Assembly (NCBI RefSeq): GCF_019134595.1
Contig: NZ_CP077770.1
Coordinates: 516,001-580,000, forward strand
Length of the DNA stretch: 64,000 bases
From: Pseudoalteromonas shioyasakiensis
GTDB taxonomy: Bacteria; Pseudomonadota; Gammaproteobacteria; Enterobacterales; Alteromonadaceae
Direction: 5' to 3'
A program made the position numbers and the translations under genes. Within the stretch, counting starts at the first letter, position 1. Every line of letters begins with the position of its first letter. A model generated the notes under the pieces. The model searched no databases, was not told the origin of the DNA, and saw nothing but the letters and a program-made list of their open reading frames with translations. Positions 53,919 through 63,943 of the stretch are shown in pieces.

Positions 53919-55052
53919 TCAAGCATCTCTGGGTAGGCCTTTTTCAACAATGCGAATTAAGCGCGCAGTTTTACGAAGCTTTAACTGGCGCTTATTTTTT
54001 TGCTGATCAAGCGCCCACTCGATATGCTCAGCGACCAAAGCTGTAGCTGCTGTTAACCTTTGCTCTAAAGCTTCGATTATTTGCTCGTTGTAATCAGCGT
54101 TACCTAATCCGACAGCGAGGTTTCTTAACCAACGTTCGTGACCAATGCGGCGTATAGGGCTGCCTTCGGTATTTTTAAGAAAGGTAGTTTCATCCCATGC
54201 AAATAAAGTCAGTAAGTCTTGGTCTTTAAGTTGCTTTCTTGGATGAAAGTCAGCTTCATCGGTAAGCTGACCATAGCGATTCCATGGACAGACTAATTGG
54301 CAGTCATCACAGCCATAAATGCGATTCCCTAACAGTGGGCGATACTCTTCTGGAATTGCGCCTTGCAGTTCAATAGTAAGGTAAGAGATACATTTACGGG
54401 CATCGACTACATAAGGCTCGACAATCGCACCGGTTGGGCACAGCGTCATACAGGCAACGCATTTCCCACAGCCTTCAAAGCTATTTTCTTCATCAATAGG
54501 GAGCGGTATATCAACAAACAGCTCACCTAAGAAAAACCAAGAGCCCGCCTCTTTATTGATTAATAAGCTATGTTTTCCACGCCAGCCCAAGCCTGCCTTT
54601 TCGGCTAGTTGTCTTTCAAGCACGGGGGCTGAGTCAACAAAGGGGCGAAAACCGAGCTGGCCAACTTGCTGCTCTATTTTTTGGCCTAACTTTTTCAGAC
54701 GATTGCGAATTAACTTATGATAGTCACGACCCAATGCATAGCGACTAATGTACGCTTTATCAGTCTGTTTGAGGTTTTTAGCAAAGCTTGCATCAGGCGG
54801 CAGGTAGTTCATTTTTACTGAGATGACTCGCTGCGTGCCAGGTACCAGCTCTGCTGGGCGCGCTCGCTTCATACCATGGGCTGCCATGTATTCCATCTCA
54901 CCGTGATAGCCTAAATCTAACCAGCGCTGTAGCTGCGTTTCATGCTTCGTTAGGTCAATATCAGTGATCCCGACTTCTGCAAAGCCAAGGTCTTTTCCCC
55001 ATTGCTTTATTTGCAGTGCGAGTTGTTCATAATCAATAGCGGGTGTTGTCAC
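53919..55052 (-). CDS. queG: Epoxyqueuosine reductase
   Basis: The 377-residue protein has the QueG blocks QIKQWGKDLGFAEVGITD at the start, SRYALGRDYHKLIRNRLKKL and the two iron-sulfur motifs CGKCVACMTLCPTGA and CDDCQLVCPWN. It performs the last step of queuosine synthesis in tRNA with a cobalamin cofactor. GTG 55052 is taken as start because the homologous E. coli protein begins at that point (MTTPAIDYEQLALQIKQWG here) and the upstream TTG at 55073 lies inside a terminator hairpin. No clear ribosome-binding site is seen. Confidence 0.93.
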   Translation of the reverse strand: MTTPAIDYEQLALQIKQWGKDLGFAEVGITDIDLTKHETQLQRWLDLGYHGEMEYMAAHGMKRARPAELVPGTQRVISVKMNYLPPDASFAKNLKQTDKAYISRYALGRDYHKLIRNRLKKLGQKIEQQVGQLGFRPFVDSAPVLERQLAEKAGLGWRGKHSLLINKEAGSWFFLGELFVDIPLPIDEENSFEGCGKCVACMTLCPTGAIVEPYVVDARKCISYLTIELQGAIPEEYRPLLGNRIYGCDDCQLVCPWNRYGQLTDEADFHPRKQLKDQDLLTLFAWDETTFLKNTEGSPIRRIGHERWLRNLAVGLGNADYNEQIIEALEQRLTAATALVAEHIEWALDQQKNKRQLKLRKTARLIRIVEKGLPRDA

Positions 55053-55057
55053 GGTCA

Positions 55058-55085
55058 ATAAAAAAGTAGCCAAGAAGCGGCTACT
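55058..55085 (-). terminator. Rho-independent terminator of the chemoreceptor gene
   Basis: AGTAGCC and GGCTACT pair around a 7-nt loop; on the minus strand the stem runs into TTTTTT. It separates the chemoreceptor transcript from queG and decides the queG start. Confidence 0.8.
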
Positions 55086-55123
55086 TTAACATAGTTTGAC
55101 TCAGAGCAGCAGTTAAAAGCCGA

Positions 55124-56362
55124 TTACACAAAGCGTTTTAATTGCTCTTGGGTTTGTTGGCTCAGTTTGTGTGATTGTTGGCAATCAGCGAGTGATTCAT
55201 CAATTTGCTGCTTAGCTTGCTCACCCAAAGCAACTATTTGCTCAACCGTTTGATGGGTCTGGGTTTGGGTTTGCTCTAGTAGATGCACCGCGCTGACAAT
55301 CTGTTGTAGTTGTTGTTGGTTTTGCTCAAATTCGCCAAGCATATTGCTAAAGCCTGTTGAGGTGTTGCTAATGGCAGTTTCAGCTTCACTCGAGTGGCTA
55401 ATTAGTTGTTCAGACTCTTTATTGGTTTCGCTAACAAGGCTATTCATTTGATTAATAAAGTCACTGATCTGGCGAGTTGCATCGTTTACTTTAACCGATA
55501 GCGATCTAACTTCATCGGCAACCACCGCAAAGCCTCGGCCTGCTTCACCGGCACGTGCCGCTTCGATTGCAGCATTTAGAGCAAGTAAATTGGTTTGATC
55601 AGAAAACTCTTCAACCATTTTTAAAATGGCACGAATGTTCTCGCTGTTTTCTTTAAGGCCAGACACTGTTGCTGAGAAGTTACCCAAAATTTGGCTAATC
55701 ATCGCGACCTTTTTAACTAATGCCGATAACTCAGTGGCTGAGTGCTTAACAAAGTTTAAGTGTTCACTATTAACATGATGAACGCTGTCAGTATTTGCTG
55801 AGATATTCTCAAGGCTTGAAGTAATTTGGTTGCTTGAATCAGTAATGGTTTGACTGAATTTTATTTGCTGGTGGCTCATTTCTGCGGTTTGCTGCATTGA
55901 ATGAGTCATCTTTGAACTACTATCAGCACTGGCTTGAGCGCTTTGGTAAGTGGTGGCTAATAGCTTTGCTAAATGAACGGTAAAGGTATTGTACTGCTCA
56001 CTTAAATCACGAAACTCATCATAGGTAAAATGCGGTAACTTGGCAGATAAATCGGCATCATGGCGGTTGATTTGCTCAAGTGTATCGCGCATTGCTTGCA
56101 CTGGGCGCACAATTAAAAAGCGCATGTAGAAAATAGTAAAAATAAAGCTCGCGATGATAACAAAGGTCATTAACCAAAATAGTCCCATGCCAGCTTGTTG
56201 CTCTGAAAGGCTGCTATAAAGCCAGATCAAAGTAATGGCTTGAAACGCAAACACAAAACCTAAATTACCGACAATCTTACGTGTGAGGGTGTAAAAGAAA
56301 GTTTGTTCGATAAAATTGTAAATGCGCATATAGCTACTCATTAAGGTGTTGTGTTGGTTCAT
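55124..56362 (-). CDS. Methyl-accepting chemotaxis protein without a periplasmic sensor domain
   Basis: The 412-residue protein has two close membrane segments (about residues 33-50 and 58-80), a HAMP-like linker with [13 protein letters not shown], and a long signalling coiled coil whose tip is [19 protein letters not shown] followed by [14 protein letters not shown]. The loop between the membrane helices is only about ten residues, so there is no ligand-binding domain outside the cell; it may sense the membrane or the cytoplasm. It has a Gln-rich stretch near residues 350-400 and ends at a terminator. Confidence 0.88.
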   Translation of the reverse strand: MNQHNTLMSSYMRIYNFIEQTFFYTLTRKIVGNLGFVFAFQAITLIWLYSSLSEQQAGMGLFWLMTFVIIASFIFTIFYMRFLIVRPVQAMRDTLEQINRHDADLSAKLPHFTYDEFRDLSEQYNTFTVHLAKLLATTYQSAQASADSSSKMTHSMQQTAEMSHQQIKFSQTITDSSNQITSSLENISANTDSVHHVNSEHLNFVKHSATELSALVKKVAMISQILGNFSATVSGLKENSENIRAILKMVEEFSDQTNLLALNAAIEAARAGEAGRGFAVVADEVRSLSVKVNDATRQISDFINQMNSLVSETNKESEQLISHSSEAETAISNTSTGFSNMLGEFEQNQQQLQQIVSAVHLLEQTQTQTHQTVEQIVALGEQAKQQIDESLADCQQSHKLSQQTQEQLKRFV

Positions 56363-56425
56363 TTTGGCGTAATTTTTTATTATTCAATGTCACATAATTC
56401 AACAGTATAGCTTAGTTTTGTTGAG

Positions 56426-57124
56426 TTACAGTGACTGCAGTGTCATTTGTGTATGACACGGAAAATTAGTAAAAATACCATCTACGCCATACTCTAGCAT
56501 TAATTCGATATCTTCCACTTTATCGACCGTGTAAGCATAAACTTGAAGGCCGCGTTTTTTTGCGTCAGCAACAAACTCATGGTTTATAAAGTTTTTATCT
56601 ACATGAATGCTATAGGCATGGAGTTTTTGCGCAAACTCGCTGTAATTTATTGGGATAGAAGCGGTAAGTGCACCAATCTTTACCCACGGCAATTTTTGCT
56701 TTAGCCACATCAGTTGGTGGTGATCGAATGAAGAGACTAGCAGGTTATCCCGAGAAATTTTCCCTGCACTGACATTTGACTCAATAAGCTCTACAAACTT
56801 GTCTAACGAAAAAGTATGTTTAAGCTCTAAATTAAGTAAAGTTTTATCACCAACCCAATCGATTGCCTGTTGTAAAGTGGGCACGCACTCGCCATTGCCT
56901 GCATCGTATTGTTGAATTTGCTCTTTTGAGCAGGCGTTTACTTTACCGCGACCAGAGGTTGTACGATCAAGCCAAGTGTCGTGAATAATCATGTAATCAT
57001 CAAGGCAGCTTTGCACATCAATTTCGATGCCATCTACTGCTAAATCAACAGCAGCGATAATGGCGCTTTGAGTATTTTCTGGGTAGGTACCACTGGCACC
57101 TCTGTGAGCGAATACTTTCATCAT
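56426..57124 (-). CDS. Glycerophosphodiester phosphodiesterase (UgpQ-type)
   Basis: The 232-residue TIM-barrel enzyme has HRGASGTYPENTQSA (residues 7-21), IEIDVQSC, HDTWLDRTTSGRG and LNLELK blocks of the GDPD family. It splits glycerophosphodiesters to glycerol-3-phosphate and an alcohol. There is no signal peptide, so it is cytoplasmic like UgpQ. Its start overlaps the stop of the transporter gene upstream (ATGA), so the two are co-translated. Confidence 0.9.
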   Translation of the reverse strand: MMKVFAHRGASGTYPENTQSAIIAAVDLAVDGIEIDVQSCLDDYMIIHDTWLDRTTSGRGKVNACSKEQIQQYDAGNGECVPTLQQAIDWVGDKTLLNLELKHTFSLDKFVELIESNVSAGKISRDNLLVSSFDHHQLMWLKQKLPWVKIGALTASIPINYSEFAQKLHAYSIHVDKNFINHEFVADAKKRGLQVYAYTVDKVEDIELMLEYGVDGIFTNFPCHTQMTLQSL

Positions 57125-57987
57125 TGCTTATACCTACGAGTCACTGACCATGTTTCATAAAAAGCGGCACTAATCACCAGCGCGCCACCAATAAGAGTGC
57201 TAATTGAAGGTTGCTCATGCAAAATTAAAAAAGCGAAAAACGTACCGTATAAAGGCTGCAAACACGATATCAAACCAGCGGTTGAAGCTGATAAGTTTTT
57301 CAGGCTTGCTGCAAACAGTGAATGCGGTGCTGCTGTAAAAATAACCCCTACGGTAATTAATAGCAGCCAATTTATTGTATCAACTTGTAATGGCGGTACT
57401 TCGACAAAGGCGCACAGCATAATGCAGGCGATCCAAGTTTGATAAAGCATGGTTTGTGGGCCGCCATATTGGCTAAAGTAACGCTTGTGAACGATATTTC
57501 GAAACGCAAAAAAGAACGCCGACAAAATGCCAATAGCAATACCGAGTGTGACATCATTGCCTAAGCTGGCATCAGGAATAAGTAAATAAATACCAAGCAT
57601 CACCACCAAGGCGCTAAAAATATCTTTGAGCTGTGGTTTACTGCCATGAAAAAAAGGCTCTAAAAACACCGTGATAACAGGGTAAGTAAAAAAGGCAATC
57701 ATACCGACTGCAATACCTGCTAGTTGCATACCTGCGAAGTAGGTGAGCCAATGTATTCCAACAGTGACGCCAAGTAACAAGGCTATAAGGTAGTCGCGAC
57801 GCGAGTGAAGCTTAATCGCTTTGTGTTGAATTGTAAGTAAGATCAGTAAGGCACAGCCTGCAATTGCTGTTCGATAAACGGTAATATCTAATGCACTTAA
57901 GCTGACTAGCTTGGCAAATAATGCAGTACCACCAAAGAGTAGCACTGCAATGTGTAAGTATATTAGGCTCTGTTTGTGCGCCTGCAT
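57121..57987 (-). CDS. EamA/DMT-family transporter
   Basis: The 288-residue protein has about ten membrane segments in two EamA repeats, with FYLTWIT-like and PLYGTFFAFLILHEQPSIST (near the end) features typical of drug/metabolite transporters. Substrate is unknown. ATG 57987 is chosen because AAGG lies 7 nt upstream and the family starts there; a longer in-frame start exists at 58056. It overlaps the glycerophosphodiesterase gene. Confidence 0.85.
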   Translation of the reverse strand: MQAHKQSLIYLHIAVLLFGGTALFAKLVSLSALDITVYRTAIAGCALLILLTIQHKAIKLHSRRDYLIALLLGVTVGIHWLTYFAGMQLAGIAVGMIAFFTYPVITVFLEPFFHGSKPQLKDIFSALVVMLGIYLLIPDASLGNDVTLGIAIGILSAFFFAFRNIVHKRYFSQYGGPQTMLYQTWIACIMLCAFVEVPPLQVDTINWLLLITVGVIFTAAPHSLFAASLKNLSASTAGLISCLQPLYGTFFAFLILHEQPSISTLIGGALVISAAFYETWSVTRRYKQ

Positions 57988-58074
57988 TACAAACCTTGTT
58001 ATTGTTGTTATTAACTCTCTTTGTAACGGTAATCCTTTACTTTGTAAACTCCCCAAATGGGCTAATCCATTTGT

Positions 58075-59601
58075 TTAGTTCCAATATTTCCATCCCTGCA
58101 AGTAATAGTGCAGCACATTAGGCTCATCAAGTGTCGATACTTTTTCATTGTTTGCGCTAATATCCGGAGTGAAAATAAACAATTGTGCGTCATTTTCAGG
58201 GCGGTAAAAGCGGGTTTTAACTGGCAATACACTTTGGTTACTGCACATCAAGTTGCAAGCCATAACAAATCCCCATTCGCCAAAAGAGGGCACATTTAAA
58301 TGATAAGGCAAGGTATGCGCAAAGCCCGCTGCACTGAGTGTGTTATTGATAGACCAAAATGCTTGCTTCGCAAAAAATGGACTGGTGGCCTGGGTCACTA
58401 CAATACCGTTATTTGGTAATCGTGTTTTTACTAGTTGATAAAACTGCTGACTGTAAAGGCGAGCTAAATTGATTGCTTTTGGATCCGGTAAATCAATAAA
58501 AATAATATCGAACAGCTGTTCGTTTTGCTCAATAACCACATAAGCATCTTGATGAATAACCGTCACTTTAGGGTCACTGAGTGAGTGCTTGTTAAGTGTT
58601 GTCAGGTTGTGATTAGTTTGCGCAAGCCTAGCGACTGCTGGGTCTAAATCGACTAGGGTAATAGATTCTATTTGCGGGTATTTCAAAAGCTCTCTGGCTG
58701 CTAAGCCATCGCCACCGCCTAAAATTAGAATACGTTTGGCATTACCATGGCGCACCATAGCAGGATGAATAAGCGCTTCGTGATAGCGATACTCATCAAT
58801 CGATGAAAACTGTAAGCCACCGTTTAAATAAAGCCGAATATCATCTTTATGACGAGTCAGTACGATTTGCTGATAGGGTGTTTGCTCCGAGTGTACAACA
58901 CGGTCATCGTAGATTTGGCTTTGCCAAAGATAGGTGAGCTGTTTGCTAGCAAATAAGCAAAGCACTAATACTGAGCAGACTAAAACTAATGTGAGTCTAA
59001 GTACTTTTCGACGATTTGGGCTGATATGGTCGATAAAGTACCACAGCAATAACATCGCAATACTTAGATTCATTAAGCCAAAGCTTAACGCTGTTTTAAA
59101 AACCCCAAGCCAAGGTAAAAATAGAAAAGGAAACAGTAACGTCGCAAGCAGGGCGCCAAAGTAGTCAATAGATAACACATTGGCGAGGTTTGCTTTTAGC
59201 GCATAATGTTTTTCCATTAGACGACTTAACAGCGGAATTTCTAAACCAATCAAAATACCAATTAAGCTGGTGAGTAAAATACTAATTGCTTGCAATGGTA
59301 AGCCAAATGCATAACAGAAATACAGCAAGGGCACACTCAAACCACCAAGTAGTGCAAGCGCAAGCTCAAAACCAATAAAATACACCAGCAATGGCTTATC
59401 AGGCACAAAACGCGAAAAATAAGAGCCAACTCCCATTGCCGCCATATAGACGCCAATTGTCAGGGAAAATTGGGTGATGCTATCACCCAGAAAGTAGGCA
59501 CCGGTCGTTGCGATCAGCAGCTCATAAATAATAGAGCAAAGGCCAGCAACAAAGATACTAAACAGTAAAATGTGGCTTTCGCGAATTGATTTATTTACCA
59601 C
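58075..59601 (-). CDS. Membrane-embedded spermidine-synthase-like protein
   Basis: The 508-residue protein has an N-terminal half of about seven membrane segments (FSIFVAGLCSIIYELLIA at the start) and a C-terminal aminopropyltransferase-like domain with ILILGGGDGLAARELLKYP, LVDLDPAV and FIDLPDPKAINLARLYS blocks. The FIDLPDP motif replaces the usual DxTDPxGP catalytic stretch, so substrate use may differ from true spermidine synthase. Start is uncertain; GTG 59601 is preferred because GAGG lies 8 nt upstream; it overlaps the previous gene by 11 bases. It is the third gene of a module with a DUF350 protein. Confidence 0.78.
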   Translation of the reverse strand: MVNKSIRESHILLFSIFVAGLCSIIYELLIATTGAYFLGDSITQFSLTIGVYMAAMGVGSYFSRFVPDKPLLVYFIGFELALALLGGLSVPLLYFCYAFGLPLQAISILLTSLIGILIGLEIPLLSRLMEKHYALKANLANVLSIDYFGALLATLLFPFLFLPWLGVFKTALSFGLMNLSIAMLLLWYFIDHISPNRRKVLRLTLVLVCSVLVLCLFASKQLTYLWQSQIYDDRVVHSEQTPYQQIVLTRHKDDIRLYLNGGLQFSSIDEYRYHEALIHPAMVRHGNAKRILILGGGDGLAARELLKYPQIESITLVDLDPAVARLAQTNHNLTTLNKHSLSDPKVTVIHQDAYVVIEQNEQLFDIIFIDLPDPKAINLARLYSQQFYQLVKTRLPNNGIVVTQATSPFFAKQAFWSINNTLSAAGFAHTLPYHLNVPSFGEWGFVMACNLMCSNQSVLPVKTRFYRPENDAQLFIFTPDISANNEKVSTLDEPNVLHYYLQGWKYWN

Positions 59602-60409
59602 CAGGGCCGCCTCGTGAACGGAAACCTGCACTACCAATACTTTGCTCACGCAATTGTTTATCAACGCTTATAGCGAGGTGGTGATAAGAGTAAACTTGCC
59701 AATCTTGCTCTTTGTCACCTTTGCTATATGCTAAGAAAGAAAAGAAGAGCACAGGTGCTAAAAACAGTAACACAATAGGCCAAACTGAGATACGCGATTC
59801 CATTGCTTTTATAGCTTCTGGGTTTAACTTATTGATTGGCTTGTAAGTGATATCAGTTCCTTCACGCTCAGCCTCTGAACGATGCAGCATTACAAACAGC
59901 GCTATACCGCCAATGAAACCAGAAATCCATAACAGCGGAAGCATGAAACTACTGTTACCTTTGATTGGGATAATACGAAATGTATAGCTGAAATGTTCGG
60001 CACGTTTATTTGGGCCGAAAGTACTGTTGACGTAGGCGCTATATTGCCCCTTCTTAGGGAAGTGAACATCGTGATGAGTATAATCACGGTACTCAGTCCA
60101 TTTACCATCTGAATCGTGTCCGGTTTCAGCCCAAAGTTCATCAGAGTAACTAAATAAATAATTACCATCAGGGTCAAAAATTTCGATATCAATGGCTTTC
60201 CATGAGTTTAAAGGTAGTCTGCCTTTAATTTCTAAGCGCATCATTTGGCCATCTTCCGGCACTGTAAATAGGTAGGCTTTGTCTTGTCCGTCGTAGTCTT
60301 TAAAGTTGCCATATTGGCCACTAATAAGTGGCGCTTGTAGATCTGCACGTATCACTAAGCAAACAACAAATGTGATAGCGGCAATAATAAAAAGCTTATA
60401 GATGTTCAT
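59591..60409 (-). CDS. Unknown membrane-anchored protein in DUF350/spermidine-synthase-like module
   Basis: The 272-residue protein has an N-terminal membrane segment (LFIIAAITFVVCLVI), an extracytoplasmic domain of about 130 residues with beta-strand character (DIEIFDPDGNYLFSYSDE; FPKKGQYSAYVNSTF), two further membrane segments (about 165-185 and 210-232) and a C-terminal tail rich in Gly and Arg (GFRSRGGPGGK). I do not recognise a family. It is 20 bases from the DUF350 gene and overlaps the next gene. Confidence 0.7.
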   Translation of the reverse strand: MNIYKLFIIAAITFVVCLVIRADLQAPLISGQYGNFKDYDGQDKAYLFTVPEDGQMMRLEIKGRLPLNSWKAIDIEIFDPDGNYLFSYSDELWAETGHDSDGKWTEYRDYTHHDVHFPKKGQYSAYVNSTFGPNKRAEHFSYTFRIIPIKGNSSFMLPLLWISGFIGGIALFVMLHRSEAEREGTDITYKPINKLNPEAIKAMESRISVWPIVLLFLAPVLFFSFLAYSKGDKEQDWQVYSYHHLAISVDKQLREQSIGSAGFRSRGGPGGK

Positions 60410-60429
60410 CCATTACTCCATAAATAAGC

Positions 60430-61278
60430 TTAAATAGCGATAGTGATGATTACTGCTACATTGATTGCAATGCTGCTTTCAATAACCGCAACAGCGGTGT
60501 TTTTGTCGTGCATTGCTTGGTCTAGCGAAATTTTACTAAAGATAATTTTATCAACGAGGTAACGCACAATTGGTAAAATTAAAAAGCCAAATAGTGCGTC
60601 AATAAAGAATAAGCTTAAGCTCTGTTGCCAAGTATGAAAGCCACCAATAAGCGCATGACACAAGATAATAGCTAACGCCAACATGGTGCCAGAAAAGCTA
60701 AGTGCAACGGCTTTGTTGCCTTTTTCGAGCTGTTCGTGAAGATTAAAAGCAGTGAGGTGATCATAGCCTTTGGCAAAAATGATCAGCATTAGTTGCCCTA
60801 AAAAATAAAACACAATGGCTGATAACCAAGTGCCTTCACCGGTTAATGCGCCACCAATGATCAGTGCAGCAGCCATATAGTTTGCTGCTTGTACTAAGCC
60901 TACCGCCTCGTTTTGTTGGTTAATTAATTGCTCTTGGTTACAGAACAAACGTAGCAGTAATTTGTCATTTAAAATACGTGAGCAGGTTAGCAGCACCATA
61001 CCTAATACACTGTACAGTGATACATTCATTAAATCGCTTAGTAAACCTTGGCTAGGCCCAGCTAAAACAAAGCCATAAATAATGGTAATTGCCCCTAAGT
61101 AGCCGCCAATAGATAAACCTAAGGCACTGTTGGCATTGTCGGTTAACTGGCTGGTGGTGTTATAAGGGGTTGCTAAGTTATACGACAGTTTTGCGACCGC
61201 TATGATCGCAATGAATAGACCAATATAGGCGCTGTTATAGGCCATCGTTGCGAGGTAGTGGGTTAAGTTAATATCCAT
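60430..61278 (-). CDS. DUF350-family (YjfL-like) membrane protein
   Basis: The 282-residue protein has eight or so membrane segments arranged as two DUF350 repeats; the repeat signature NSALGLSIGGYLGAITII recurs in altered form as NKAVALSFSGTMLALAII and NTAVAVIESSIAINVAVII. DUF350 proteins often sit beside polyamine-related and envelope-stress genes. Its function is unknown. It is the first gene of the minus-strand module, divergent from rnr. Confidence 0.8.
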   Translation of the reverse strand: MDINLTHYLATMAYNSAYIGLFIAIIAVAKLSYNLATPYNTTSQLTDNANSALGLSIGGYLGAITIIYGFVLAGPSQGLLSDLMNVSLYSVLGMVLLTCSRILNDKLLLRLFCNQEQLINQQNEAVGLVQAANYMAAALIIGGALTGEGTWLSAIVFYFLGQLMLIIFAKGYDHLTAFNLHEQLEKGNKAVALSFSGTMLALAIILCHALIGGFHTWQQSLSLFFIDALFGFLILPIVRYLVDKIIFSKISLDQAMHDKNTAVAVIESSIAINVAVIITIAI

Positions 61279-61459
61279 ATAATTATGTTAGCTTGTTGTT
61301 ATTTTCCGAAAATATTAACACAGAGTGTTTGTTGCAAAGAATATCAAAGCTTCATTTTTGGCAGAATTAATCAATTTCTTAAAAGTTTCATAGCTTTTGC
61401 CTGTCTCATTGTTAGGTTATGGGTTAAAATAACAACATAACCAACTAACAAGATAGTGA

Positions 61460-63943
61460 ATGTCAAAACAGGATCCCAATCTCAGTCGAGAACAAGAAAA
61501 GTACGAAAACCCCGTCCCTAGCCGTGAGTTTATACTTACTCACTTAGAATCTCGCGCCAAACCAGCAAACTTCACACAACTTTGTGACGAATTACATGTG
61601 AATGATACAGAACGTCAAATTGCGTTTAAACGTCGTTTACGTGCTATGGAGCGCGATGGTCAACTGTATTTCAATAAGTTTAAATGCTACGCATTGATTG
61701 ATGAATCAGGCCTGGTTAAAGGCAAGGTCATTGGTCATCGTGACGGATTCGGCTTTTTAGAAGTTGAAGGTGAGAGTAAAGATTGGTTTATCGCGAAGCA
61801 CCAAATGAATATGGTGTTGCACGGTGACATTGTGCTTGCTAAAGGCAATCGCAAAGGCTCAAGTGGCAAATGCGATGCACGGATCATTAAGGTATTAACC
61901 AATGAACGTGCACCGATTGTTGGCCGCTATTTTGTTGAGCATGGTATTGCAGTTGTTGTGGCTGAAGACCCACGCATAACGCAAGATATTATGATTCTAC
62001 CGGGTAGTGAAAATGGCGCGCGCCACAACCAAATGGTGCAGGTGCAAATTACCCAAAACCCAAGCCGACATATGAATGCGGTAGGTAAAGTCACTGAGGT
62101 ATTAGGTGAGCACTTAGCACCGGGTATGGAAATTGAAGTTGCACTACGCAATCACGATATTCCCCACGTTTGGCCAGAAGCGGTTGAAAAGCAAGTTGCT
62201 CATTTAGGTGAGTTTGTTGATGAACAAGCAAAGCAAGGTCGCGTTGATTTACGTGACTTACCGCTAGTTACAATTGACGGTGAAGATGCCCGAGACTTTG
62301 ACGATGCCGTTTACTGTGAGCGAAAACCATCAGGTGGTTGGCGTTTATGGGTGGCCATTGCCGATGTGTCGCATTACGTAGGTATGAACACGCCTCTGAA
62401 TAAAGAAGCGATTGAACGTGGTAACTCAGTGTACTTCCCTGAGCAAGTTATTCCGATGCTGCCAAAAGTGCTATCGAATGGCTTGTGCTCATTGAACCCA
62501 GAAGTTGACCGTTTATGTATGGTTGCTGAGATGACAGTATCAGAAGCGGGTAAGTTATCTGGGTATAAATTTTACGAAGCGGTGATGAATTCGCACGCTC
62601 GTTTTACCTACACTAAAGTGAATGCGATTTTACAAGGCGATGAAAAGCTGCGTGAAGAGTACGCCAAGATGGTGCCACATTTAACTGACTTACAGCAAAT
62701 GTACATGGCACTTAAAGCTGCTCGCCAAGAGCGTGGTGCGATTGAGTTTGAAACCTTAGAAACGCGTTTTGTGTTTAATGCACATCGTAAGATTGAATCA
62801 ATTGTGCCTGTGGTTCGCAATGATGCACACAAACTTATCGAAGAGTGCATGATTTTAGCGAACGTATCGGCAGCCCGATTATTAGAAAAGCACGAAGCAA
62901 GTGCGCTTTATCGTGTGCATGATGAACCTGATGCTGAAAAGCTGGGTTTCTTCAGAAACTTTTTATCAGAACTTGGTATAGAAACCGCGATTTCTGATGA
63001 GCCAACACCAAAAGAAATCACCCACGTGTTAGCTAAATTAGGCGACCGCCCAGAAGCTGAGCTTATTCAAACCATGTTGCTTCGTTCAATGAAGCAAGCG
63101 GTTTATCAGCCTGATAACATTGGTCACTTTGGTTTAGCGTTACCTGCGTATGCCCACTTTACATCACCAATTCGTCGTTACCCTGATTTAGTGGTGCACC
63201 GTGCAATTAAAGCGGTGCTTAAGGCGCAAGGTCAGCAAACATCGGGTGAATACGCATACACTGATGACGAAGTTGATATTTTAGGTGAGCAGTGTTCAAC
63301 CACTGAACGCCGTGCTGATGATGCGACTCGCGAAGTAGCTGATTGGCTTAAATGTGAATTTATGCAAGACCATGTTGGTGACGAATTTGGTGGGGTGATC
63401 TCATCGGTAACTAACTTTGGTTTATTTGTACGCTTAGACGATTTACAAATCGACGGCATGATCCATGTCACTAACTTAGGCAATGAATATTTCCATTACG
63501 ATGGTGCTAAGCATTGCTTGATTGGTGAACAAACTCACACCGTTTATCGTTTAGGCGATAAATTAACGGTTCAGGTGTCATCTGTCAGTCTTGATGAGCG
63601 ACGCATAAACTTAGTGTTATCAGGTGAGGCGCAACAAGACCGTTATGCGCGTCGTCGTGGTCGCAGTGAATCAACAAAGCCAAGTGTTCGCGCTCAGCTT
63701 AAGGCCGGTAAAATACCTGGTAAAAAAGGTGAATCAAGCCGCTCTGAAGCAAAATCAGGTGACAAAGATAATGATAAACGTGGCAAATCTTCTCATGCTA
63801 AAGGGCGTAAAAAGCCTAATAGTAAACAAGCTGATGCTGTAAAAGCCGGCAAAAAGAAGAGCAAGAAAAAAGCCACCAAAAAGGCAAAAAGACCGGGTAA
63901 GAATGCCCGCAAACAAAGTAGCCGAGGAGCAAACAATACGTGA
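61460..63943 (+). CDS. rnr: Ribonuclease R
   Basis: The 827-residue 3'-5' exoribonuclease has an N-terminal helix-turn-helix (residues 20-75), cold-shock domains, the RNB catalytic domain with DGEDARDFDDAVY (near 275-287) and a C-terminal S1 domain (FGGVISSVTNFGLFVRL). A Lys/Arg/Ser-rich tail of about 100 residues follows, as in other RNase R. It degrades structured RNA and takes part in RNA quality control. It overlaps the rlmB start (GTGA), so the two form an operon. Confidence 0.97.
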   Translation: MSKQDPNLSREQEKYENPVPSREFILTHLESRAKPANFTQLCDELHVNDTERQIAFKRRLRAMERDGQLYFNKFKCYALIDESGLVKGKVIGHRDGFGFLEVEGESKDWFIAKHQMNMVLHGDIVLAKGNRKGSSGKCDARIIKVLTNERAPIVGRYFVEHGIAVVVAEDPRITQDIMILPGSENGARHNQMVQVQITQNPSRHMNAVGKVTEVLGEHLAPGMEIEVALRNHDIPHVWPEAVEKQVAHLGEFVDEQAKQGRVDLRDLPLVTIDGEDARDFDDAVYCERKPSGGWRLWVAIADVSHYVGMNTPLNKEAIERGNSVYFPEQVIPMLPKVLSNGLCSLNPEVDRLCMVAEMTVSEAGKLSGYKFYEAVMNSHARFTYTKVNAILQGDEKLREEYAKMVPHLTDLQQMYMALKAARQERGAIEFETLETRFVFNAHRKIESIVPVVRNDAHKLIEECMILANVSAARLLEKHEASALYRVHDEPDAEKLGFFRNFLSELGIETAISDEPTPKEITHVLAKLGDRPEAELIQTMLLRSMKQAVYQPDNIGHFGLALPAYAHFTSPIRRYPDLVVHRAIKAVLKAQGQQTSGEYAYTDDEVDILGEQCSTTERRADDATREVADWLKCEFMQDHVGDEFGGVISSVTNFGLFVRLDDLQIDGMIHVTNLGNEYFHYDGAKHCLIGEQTHTVYRLGDKLTVQVSSVSLDERRINLVLSGEAQQDRYARRRGRSESTKPSVRAQLKAGKIPGKKGESSRSEAKSGDKDNDKRGKSSHAKGRKKPNSKQADAVKAGKKKSKKKATKKAKRPGKNARKQSSRGANNT

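Noticed and set aside
58054..58073. CAAATGG/CCATTTG hairpin between the transporter and synthase-like genes as a terminator
   Set aside because: On the minus strand, where both genes lie, no T tract follows the stem.
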